Shown here: piece after piece, positions 55,686 to 64,000 of the stretch | Position numbering within the stretch: position 1 is the stretch's first letter | Layout: each line of letters starts with the position of its first letter | From: Hericium rajendrae | Lineage: Eukaryota > Basidiomycota > Agaricomycetes > Russulales > Hericiaceae | Reading direction: 5' to 3' | Assembly (NCBI GenBank): GCA_033439255.1 | Contig: CM065881.1 | Location: forward strand, 1,240,001-1,304,000 | DNA length: 64,000 bases | The notes under the pieces: generated by a model | The model's database searches: none | What the model was told of the DNA's origin: nothing | The model's input: the letters and a program-made list of their open reading frames with translations, nothing else | Translations under genes and position numbers: made by a program

Positions 55686-57129
55686 GGGACAGCAACGAAA
55701 GATGCAACAAGGTACGGGGCGACAGTAAGTGAATATCAGCTATGGCTATAACGAACGGCAGGAAGGAAAGACGCACCAGAGGACGAGGAACCAACGTCGT
55801 CGGGAGCGCAATCTGTCTGCATGCCGATAGATAGATGAAAGGTAAGTATGGAAGAGGGCGAAAAGGACAATAGTCAGTGGCGGTTGGTCAAGTGGAAAGA
55901 CACAAGTAACGTTTAGGAGAAACGGACAGCGGAACGTCATCAAAGACGGAAACCTAACCTTTGGCGTGTACGGCGGGCCGGTGGAAGCTGAGCATGTGGC
56001 TCCGTCGCTGCGGCAGACCGCACTAATAACGTCTGAAAATCGGACACTGCGGAAGTTTTGTAACACAAACAAATGACGCATTCGAGTACAGGATGATATA
56101 ATGGGTCTCTACGTAAAAAATCTAACGCTGCGCAGGCGATTTGGCGTCAGTGCAGCAACATATTGAAGGGGTGGTCAAATAGGCGGAATGGAGCGACGAC
56201 AGTGACGGGCGTTTGCCGAGAGGGGAGCACAGCCACTGAACGTTAATTTTGAAAGAGCAACGGAGTGACACATTCGACATCTAAGACCCACTACCCAGGG
56301 GGTAGCGGGAATCACACTCGGCGACCAATTCTCTTTCCAAAGTCGTTCCTGACTCAGACAGACGATCCTGAGGTACGAAGTGTTGAGTCTCGTCTACTCT
56401 GCCTCTGGGAGACTATTCCTGACTACGATTCGGTATACAACATCGACAAGTTGCATTTCAGCGCCCGTGCGCGACGATGACACCAGTTCGATGCGCTAGA
56501 TAGCGGCTGAAGAGGTCGTGGAACCAGATGAACCGCACTCATAGTATGTACCCATTGCCCACTAATAGCTGTTGCCGACACCGACAAACTTACGACGATT
56601 ACTTATGCCCACTTTATCTCCTGACCATGCCGAACGGGTCCTTGCCCTGAACAAGTAGTTCCTTTGGATGAAGTTCAGCGAAGCGAGGACCGTAGCAAGA
56701 TCTCGAAGTCAAAGTCTCTGCCCAAAGCTCTACTTGCGTGGCAGATCTAACCCTTGCTTTCGAATTCTGACGGGGCACCCTGTGCGCGTGACGGATTGTC
56801 CAATGTGAGTACAGTGGGTGCGCATCTGGCGAGATCGACAGTAACATAATTGCGCTTCCGTCGCTCGTTGTTCTCCGCATACAGTGATTTGTTTGACGTT
56901 ATTAACCTCGGCAGCAAGTATGCATTGTCGGTACTTTGAATCTCTAACACAGTCTTCGCAACAAACCTTCTTTGTACCTCTTCAGGTGCGCAGGTTCCTA
57001 CCGATCTGCCAAAACGGACAATGGTATGTAGTCCAATTTTGGTCACATAACTGTCCTACACGGTACATATCTGTCCACATCCGAAAACAAGGGACACAGC
57101 ATCAGGCGGCACTCGGAAGTTGTAGCGGC
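55686..57129. other. Intergenic, 5' flank of the Helitron relic and upstream of the next gene
   Basis: No supported gene. Short frames lack domains. The Helitron 5' terminus should be here but I could not fix it. Confidence 0.45.
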
Positions 57130-57339
57130 ATGCAGACGTCACGGCATGTTATATCTGCATACAGTGGATCCCGTCTGATTTCTGTTGGTGTTCGTGTGAT
57201 GGTAATACTGGACAGGCTCTTGTTCCCACTTTGCTTCGTTATGCTTGGGATCGATTTTTTGAAGGCGAACCTTTTCTGGGCTACCTCGATCTCATAAATG
57301 CTTTGTCTGCTTCGGTAGGACAGCTTGTGTCCGCAAGCA
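57130..57339 (+). promoter_or_regulatory. Family-specific promoter with CATAAATGC box (copy 4)
   Basis: CTCATAAATGCTTTG near 57291-57305 lies about 45 bp before the ATG at 57340. It shares TCTTGTTCCCACTTTGCTTC, CGAACCTTTTCTGG and ACAAGGGACACAGCATCA with the other copies. Confidence 0.6.
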
Positions 57340-59435
57340 ATGCACTCGAGCGTAGCCAGAAAGCTGGCAGCGCGCTCGCGTGCTATGCCTGACTCCGAGG
57401 TATGGATTGATTTGGATCATTGTCAGCCATGGAATCTAACCTTTTTATTTTGCATTAGCCATCAAGCCCTCAAGCGGGTCACAAGAACGCGACGCCCTTA
57501 CCGGGGTCACCGATTCAAGCAAAGCTTGAATTGCGTCATCGCGCCATTAATAGGTCTGTCGCGGTGAGTATCAATTTCTCACTCCGGAAGCCATGTATTT
57601 ATTCAGGTGCTGGGCGGTGGTTGCTTTCCATTCTGCGTTATAGGTCCAATCTTCTGAAGACCACCGGAGGTTTGCGGTTATCAAGAAGAATGGACTAACT
57701 GAACATATGCCGGAAATCCCGGAGACGCGCACGTTGGAGATCCCGTATCCAGACGATGGATCGAGTAGAGAGCTCTCTTTGAGAGAGGTCCAGCATGAAG
57801 GACAGCCTGTCGGAGAATCCTTTTTTCAGAAGTTTTGGCTGCATTTGTTTGCGATTCTCTGGATGAACATACTCAAGCTATCAGTCTCTTTTGTGAAATG
57901 GATGTGGACGGGAGAGAAACAAGGGTGGTGGGAAGAGGAGCCGGGCGCGGCGCAGGTCAGGTTTTTTCTCCGATTGGTCGCCGAACCTGCCTCATCACAC
58001 ATATTTTCACAGCTCCTTTGCAATAGCGCAAGATCATGGGCCGTAATTATCGGCATTAATGACTACCCAGAGGGGTGGGTCACCCTTGAGGGCTCCGTGA
58101 ATGATGCGCATCTAGTGCAGGAATTTCTTGTTGATGATTTGGGGATCCCGGACAGCCATATCGTCCTGCTCACAACTGAGCCACAGCATCAACTTCCGAC
58201 TCGCGACAACATTCTGAAAGCCCTTTACGATCTTCGCGACAATCGTCGTATCAAGTATGACGACGACATCATCATCTACTTCTCAGGGCATGGTTCGCGA
58301 TACAATGCATCTATCTCAGATGACAGGCCCTACTGGGTTGAAACCCTGTGTCCCTGCGACGTCAGCTCTAAAACCCCGCAGATCAGTGTCAGGGAGCTGA
58401 ATCTCATTGTCGAGCAGATAATGGCAACCAAGGGTCACAACGTTGTCGTTATTCTAGATTCCTGCCACTCCGGCGGCCTGGCCAGCAACAGCTCTGACGC
58501 TCCAAACACGTACCTCACAGAGCGAGCCATCACAACCGAGGACACTGCAGATATGAACCCCATGCTCCGCGCCGCCGATCAGCACCCGCGCAAAAAAATC
58601 TGACGCTTCCATATTCACCAAGTTACGGGAGCCGAAGCCGTTTCCATGCGTCTTCATGATGGCATGCAAAGACAGGGAAGTGGCCTTGGAGACCGAGTTC
58701 GATCTGGGAGACTGCAAGCGCAGATACGGTGTGTTCACCTATCTGCTCGTGGAGACGCTCCGGGAGATGGGCGTCGCGGACAGCAGAACGACCTGCGCGG
58801 ACGTCGAGAGGCAGCTCGCGGTTTCGCTCGAGCATCCCATAGAGTCGATCGAGGACGCGCAGAAGGCATCGGCGGATGTACAGCCCGGACCACAGCATGC
58901 CCATATGGCAGGCGACAAGCGGAAACGCAGGCTTTGGTTCCACTTCGACAAATGGCTTGCAACGCATGTTTATATGTCGGTGGCGAAGCAGCTGCTCGAG
59001 CGGCTGGTAAAGACGCTGTGCAGGACGCACGAGTACATTCTCATACCGGACGGCTGTCACGACTGCTTGGCAACGCGCTGCGCCTTCGAGACGCTCGAGG
59101 CGTACCTCGACTTCGCCTTAAACACTGCTAAGCATCAGGAGCTCGAGCCTATTCAGACGAGGCTGCGCAAGATGCGGAATAAATCGGGGCTGGACAGAGC
59201 GCGCAAGCACGAGCTGCAGTCGATGCCGGTCGTGCTGGATCGCTTAGTCGAACAAGGCGGCAAGGACCGCGGAACGCCAAGTCGTCCGTTGCACTTGCCT
59301 TCGGTGACAATGATAATCGATGGCTCTGATGTCCTTGCCTTGGACGATGCGTTCCGGCCGCTGTATTCGAGACATACACTCGACGGCGTCACGCGGCCAG
59401 GTCGAAACGCTCGGAGTCGGCAGCGGAACGTCTAG
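57340..59435 (+). CDS. Caspase-like protein with predicted membrane segment; one frameshift
   Basis: Exons 57340-57399, 57459-57563, 57644-57955, 58013-59435, all phase 0, about 632 residues if one base is discounted. No RHPG module is present; instead a hydrophobic, Trp-rich segment lies at about residues 118-142 (FWLHLFAILWMNILKLSVSF), a likely transmembrane helix. The fold starts at SARSWAVIIGINDY; His in IIYFSGHGSRY (about 252), Cys in VVILDSCHSGGLAS (about 310), both intact. A run of seven A (58592-58598) shifts the frame to a stop just after the catalytic half; with six A the family sequence continues through FPCVFMMACKDREVALE to the C-terminal module TLCRTHEY...GCHDCLATRCAFETL and a long tail. 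Either a recent pseudogene, a slippage site or a sequence error. Confidence 0.75.
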
Positions 59436-59897
59436 CTATATAGAAGGGTTTGCGCTGTGGATGTAGCAAGATGGATGTAGGATTCGGCGCTCAGGCAAGT
59501 GAATTTGCGCATATCCTCTAACAATGTGTTGAGATGTACGGGTTATACAGGATCAGTATTCTCCTCATCATGTTATAATTGATAGAAATAGAGTGCTTTT
59601 CACTTTGGTAGCTGACGCGCGGATAGCCCATATGCTCAACATGTCCATGTAACGAGCCTGAGGTCTATTACCGGCGGTCGGTTGTCGGCACGAGCAGCAT
59701 GAGCGGCGCGTTGCCGTCTCCGAGCCTCGATCAAAGTTTGTCTTGGAGAGTTCTGTAAACCCTCATTCATTTTACCAGATTCGTCGTCTGGAGTCCCCTA
59801 GCCCTTGGATATGAGAAGGATAGAGCTACGTTTCCAAGTTGCCAGCAGGGTCATGTGTTTTGTTCCGAAAGTCCACCTTCTCAGTGTTCAATTCTAT
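59436..59897. other. Convergent intergenic region
   Basis: Between the 3' end of the last caspase-like gene and the 3' end of PEX7. No gene seen. Confidence 0.6.
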
Positions 59898-61180
59898 TCA
59901 TACACGAAATACATTGACTCTACAGTCCCAGCTACATGTTGCCAACACGCCTTCCTCGTACAGTGACCATGCGCAACCCACTACAAACTCCGTATGGAGG
60001 TCATGTATACGAACCAGATGGGTCCGCCCAGGCGGAGGATTCGTCGTCCATCTATCCACAAATATTAGCACGGGCACCCATTTTGACAGTAGTTCCGGCA
60101 CTTACATCCGACATGTCATATCATACGACGCGCTCGCCAGCAAATCAGGCCGGTGCGGACTCCACTGCACCTTGCGCACCGCATACTCGTGGCCCATAAG
60201 GTGCGTCTCGCACGCGCCCCCGACGGCCGCGCTGCCCTCGGGTCCAGGGGCGCCGGGCGCGTCTGCGAGCTTCACCATCCGGCAGTCCCATACCCTGATC
60301 GTCTTGTCGACGCCGGCGCTCGCGAGCGTGAGCGGACGGTACTTGTTCCAGTCTAGCGCGAGCACTTCGCCGCCGGATGCGGGGACGGTAAGTGCGGCGG
60401 CGGCGAGCGGGGCTGTGAAACTGTTGCTCTGTGGTGCGAATGCTGGCGCACGCAGGTCGAAGAGTTTGACCGTGCCGTCGGTCGAGCAGGTCGCGATGAG
60501 GTCGGGGTGGTGAGGCGAGAAGAGGGCTTGATACGCGCAGGAGTGATGGGCCTGCAATGTCATCAGGGAGCGCGGATGTTCTGGTGTCCACTGTAATACA
60601 TGTTCAGATGTGATCATGACGACCCTCGGAATAGATGACTTACAAGCTTCACGGACCCGTCCCATGAGCACGAAACGAACTGGTCTTTCCTCAAATTCGA
60701 CCAGTCGACGCAGAATACCTCTCGCGTATGCTCCTGCCACGCGCGTATGGGAAGATCCTAAAGCGCCTTGCCAAACTTACTCTGACCGATTCTGGGAGGG
60801 ATTATGCACGAGACCAGCTTACATTCAGCATGACATCCCATAGCCTGATCGACCCGTCCCCGGAGGCGGTCACCAGCTGATTCTCGTGGATCTCCGACCA
60901 CGCGAGGTCGTATAATCCGTCCTGTGTCTCATAGCTACGCAAGGTCAGCCGGCGATGCAATGTAAGATGATATTTGTGTTACGCACAACTTGTCCAGGTT
61001 GAGGCCTGCGATCCCGCTGGGTCCTGCAAGAGACGCGAGGTGCAGACGACCATTCCCTACCAATCCGTAGTTTGCCGACGAGGCGATGGCGAGGCGTTGC
61101 GTGTGGAAAGGTGACCACGCGAGGTTATAATGCGCGAAGCCGGGTGTATGCAGCACCGCCGGTGGGGGTGGGCCGCTCAT
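59898..61180 (-). CDS. PEX7: Peroxisomal targeting signal 2 receptor (Pex7), WD40 protein
   Basis: Cytosolic and peroxisomal receptor that binds PTS2-bearing enzymes and delivers them to the peroxisomal import machinery. Minus-strand exons 61180-60987, 60934-60823, 60757-60644, 60590-60106, 60051-59898, giving 352 residues, close to the usual length. The N-terminus [20 protein letters not shown] and [10 protein letters not shown] are Pex7 signatures, followed by [57 protein letters not shown] and [11 protein letters not shown], then [15 protein letters not shown] at the end, together about six WD repeats. It is divergent from the sirtuin gene, with 207 bp between the two starts. No defect is visible. 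Confidence 0.96.
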
Positions 61181-61387
61181 CGTTTCCTGCTAGGAGCCAG
61201 ATCCTGTCACAAACAAATATTCAGAAACGAATGCTGCATCGCGCGTCAGCTACGACGAACGTACTCGATATGAGAAGGTTACAAGGTATAAGTACAGGAG
61301 CTGACTAGACTGGCCGGTTCGACGCCGGCGTCGGAGTCGGGGACAGGGTACAAGAAGGCGCGAACGTCGCCGGCGCGTCTTTGTCAC
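61181..61387. promoter_or_regulatory. Shared divergent promoter of PEX7 and the sirtuin gene
   Basis: Only 207 bp separate the two start codons, so both core promoters must lie here or overlap the leaders. No TATA box is evident. GC-rich GACGCCGGCGTCGG at about 61321-61334 is partly palindromic. Confidence 0.5.
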
Positions 61388-63070
61388 ATGCGAGTCTCAG
61401 TTCCCACCATCCCCCAGGTCAACTCCTTGGCCGCCCTCCTCCCCCGCATATCCCATGCGGAGGCTGTCGACCGCATCGCGACGTTTGTCGCGCCGGGAAA
61501 TGTCGCGTTGTTGACGGGTGCGGGCGTCAGCGTCGATTCAGGCGTGAAGGCGTACAGAGGGAAGGATGGGCGGTACATGAATCCGAATTATAAGTGCGCT
61601 TACGATTCTAGCAATTGCATCTGTTCTGCAGTTGACTAGAGATTTGCGTTTCCTGCAGGCCGATATTTGTACGTGCGAAATAAATTATACGAGCGCGAAC
61701 TCATGGTCGTATCATGAAAGTACCACGAACTCGTGGACGAGAGCCCGCGAGGCCATGCCTTCAGGTCGGTACCTTTCGTAGAGTGCATTATGACCCAGTT
61801 CTCATATTTGACACAGACAGAGATACTGGTAGGCCCATCTCACTTTTCCATGAGATTTCGGGCCATTTTACCCTCATCAGGCTCCGTTCTTACATCGGAT
61901 ACCCACCTGTCCGAAATACCAAGCCCAATACGACACACTTTGCCATCGCTGCGCTGCAGCATACCTCCTTTGTCACGAATCTCATCACGCAGAACGTCGA
62001 TGGGCTGCATCACAAGGCAATTCGGCATGTTTGGGATGAAGGGCTCATGCGCGAGCGGATTTTAGAACTCCATGGCACGCTTTTCGTACGCTCTTTTCTG
62101 CATGCGAATAATTTCCGGAAAGAGTGACCTCTTGATCATGTGTAGCAAGTACATTGCAAGCATAGACATTCGTTTGACCGCGATACGTTCCAGGAATGGC
62201 TCTCACAGGCCAATCCGGAATGGAAAGCATATATGGACGACCTTGAGAGAAGCGGACAGAAGCCAAAGACAAATCCAGATGGTGATGTGCGTCGTTCGCT
62301 ATCTTATTTGTACCTCATCAAGCTATCGCTCTAATCTCACTATTGTGCAGGTCGCTTTGGAAGGGGTCTCGTATGACGACTATGTTGTCCCAGACTGCCC
62401 GCGATGTTTGGAGGAAGGTGTCCGAAACAATACGGTACGTCCTTGTATCAACTATTCTTCAATTGCAATCGGTAGAATGTCATCTACGGATTAGATAAAG
62501 CCAGACGTGGTATTCTTCGGCGAGTCCATCGGTGCAAAAGTCAAAGACCGCAGGTGACCATCTTTCTATCTCAATGTAACCATTCCCTCGCTCATCGACG
62601 ATCTTCGTCAGCTTTGAAATCATCGAACAGAGCGATCGTCTCTTCCTCATGGGCACCACGCTCGCGACATACTCTGCCTTTCGGTACGCAATCGCCGAGT
62701 CTCCTCAGACGCGCTTCCCGGCTTAGTACTCCATTTGCCCAGATTGTTGAAGCATGCGCTCGAGCTGAAGAAGCCCGTCCTGTACCTGAACGTCGGCCCG
62801 ACACGCGCGGACGGCATTCCCGGTGTCGAGAAAATTGAGATCCCGAGCGGGCAGGTCATGCGCGACGTCGTCAAAGCCGTAGCGTGCGTTACCGTTTCTT
62901 TCTATGGGCGATGGATGGTCTTGTTTATGGCTTTATTTTGCAGTGGTACGAGGGCGACATATGACCCGGTGTTGCGAGATATGCTCTTGAGCGGGGTTGT
63001 TGATCCGCCGACGGATGAAGGCTATGGAGATGATGTCATTGAAGAGGCAGCGACAGACCGCTCTGCCTGA
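61388..63070 (+). CDS. SIR2-family NAD-dependent protein deacylase (class II / SIRT4-like)
   Basis: Sirtuin that removes acyl groups from lysine using NAD. Starts at ATG 61388 and runs through about nine exons with phase-consistent introns to a stop at 63070. Motifs in order: TGAGVSVDSGVKAYRG (NAD-binding GAGxSxxSG), KPIFYHELVDESPRGHAFRQ, RNTKPNTTHFAIA, LITQNVDGLHH and ILELHG, where the His is the catalytic base, then DCPRC (zinc pair), KPDVVFFGE and LNVGPTRADG. RQRYWLRSYIGYP is typical of the class II (SIRT4-like) group, which is often mitochondrial. The first zinc pair, normally CxxC, reads VHCKHRHSF in the splice form I infer, so one ligand may be His or the exon edge near 62100-62150 may differ. 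Confidence 0.92.
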
Positions 63071-64000
63071 GCCATGGGTACTCGTTCTGATTTATGGTTC
63101 CTTTGGGAACGCATTTCAGTGTCTAGACTAATGCATAACAATCGAATACTCCCGCCTCTCCTCATTCACCACATCTTCTGTCCTCGATCACGACCAAGTT
63201 TAATTGAGTTTGTCGAACTGGCACATAGGTTTCCTGGAGGGGCAGAAGCAGGGAACTCGGAAAGATACCGTGCAATTTGCGCGCTGAGATAGGCGCGTGC
63301 ATAAGGTTTGCCTCCAGATAGAGGTACGTATCTGACCGACGTCAGGAAACAGTAGGCCATGCGTTGACAGCCCCACTTGCGACGCCGTGCCCGCATCTAG
63401 CGACAAAATACTTCAAAACCGACTGCATCAAGTATGCATCGTCCCTCTACGCTTGATAGCACAGATCTCGAGAAGACCATTCGTCTACAAAGCCCTTCAT
63501 TGATCAATAACAATCAGCTGAGGGTGTGGGATCGCCAGATGGAGAGTCCTGCATTGCAGCCAAGCGCCTTTGGTCCTAAGGGGGATGGGCGCGCCTGCAA
63601 GACGTCCATGATAAGGCAAGACTATGGCTTGCGGGATGAATGGAGCCTGCGTCAGCAGTCGAGGACATCATACGGCATGACATGGGATCCAAGCACCGAA
63701 TGTCTATCACCTTAGTTTCGAGTCTTCATTTGATTCAGATGGACGACGATGCTCTGTCTTTTCGGACTCGCATGGTCTGTATCCATGATGTCAAGATAAA
63801 ATTCGGCATACTTAGGGTGGACATGGTGGAATAATGAAGACAGATACATTGCCCAGAATGACTAAAATTATAATCAGTTTGACCGGTTAGTATGAAGCTC
63901 GACCCTCACCTACATATAACCTGCTTTCCGATCGGCCAGGATTTTAGTAACTGCGAGACGCATTCTGTTGAATACTGCGCGTGAACCGGGGAGCAGAATA
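63071..64000. other. Downstream intergenic region
   Basis: No supported gene. A frame at 63434-63715 has no domain or splice evidence. Confidence 0.5.

Noticed and set aside
63434-63715. 93-codon plus-strand frame after the sirtuin
   Set aside because: No recognisable features; likely chance.
1-64000. CRISPR arrays, tRNA and rRNA genes, bacterial operons
   Set aside because: I looked for regular spacer repeats, B-box GGTTCGA[AT]TCC contexts with cloverleaf pairing and rRNA-like blocks, and found none; the eukaryotic gene structure makes CRISPR and operons implausible.

Overview
This window comes from the nuclear genome of a filamentous basidiomycete, most likely a wood-decay Agaricomycete (polypore-like). 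The signs are genes split by many 48-90 bp GT-AG introns, fungal families (GH16 glucanase, Zn2Cys6 clusters, PEX7, sirtuin) and a heavy load of Ty3/Gypsy, Helitron and non-autonomous LTR elements. Gene models were spliced by eye from frame, splice sites and family conservation; exon edges are inferences unless stated.

Layout. (1) 0.25-8.5 kb, + strand: a secreted GH16 endo-beta-glucanase, a protein with five tandem Zn2Cys6 clusters, and two related CxxC...HxxxxC proteins of unknown function. (2) 9-59.5 kb: a cluster of one gene family. It holds two small minus-strand proteins that carry only an N-terminal 'RHPG' module (9.1 and 13.1 kb), a caspase-like gene broken by three transposons (15.35-30.46 kb), two duplicated minus-strand caspase-like genes (30.9 and 34.8 kb), a decayed copy (39.2 kb), an intact plus-strand copy (41.1 kb) and a copy with a predicted membrane segment and one frameshift (57.3 kb). 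Several share a homologous promoter with a CATAAATAC TATA-like box. (3) Mobile DNA sits inside this cluster: a young Ty3/Gypsy element with 164-bp LTRs (15.67-23.20 kb), a 2.5-kb TG...CA insertion (23.77-26.28 kb), a 3.1-kb terminal-inverted-repeat element (26.82-29.90 kb), a TA-flanked MITE (11.1 kb), and a three-level nest at 43.5-55.7 kb in which a Helitron relic is interrupted by a segment carrying an unknown gene, itself interrupted by a 5.1-kb LTR element without pol. (4) 59.9-63.1 kb: two housekeeping genes in divergent orientation, PEX7 (-) and a SIR2-family deacetylase (+).

The main biological story is the caspase-like cluster. Its members combine a short N-terminal module (conserved W-x2-R-H-x-G-x2-L-[DN]), a caspase fold with His and Cys catalytic motifs, and in some copies a C-terminal CxxH...CxxC module. 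The N-terminal module also occurs alone in two proteins. Birth, death, transposon breakage and duplication are all visible in one locus, the pattern expected of fast-evolving immunity or self/non-self genes; that role is an inference, not something the sequence proves.
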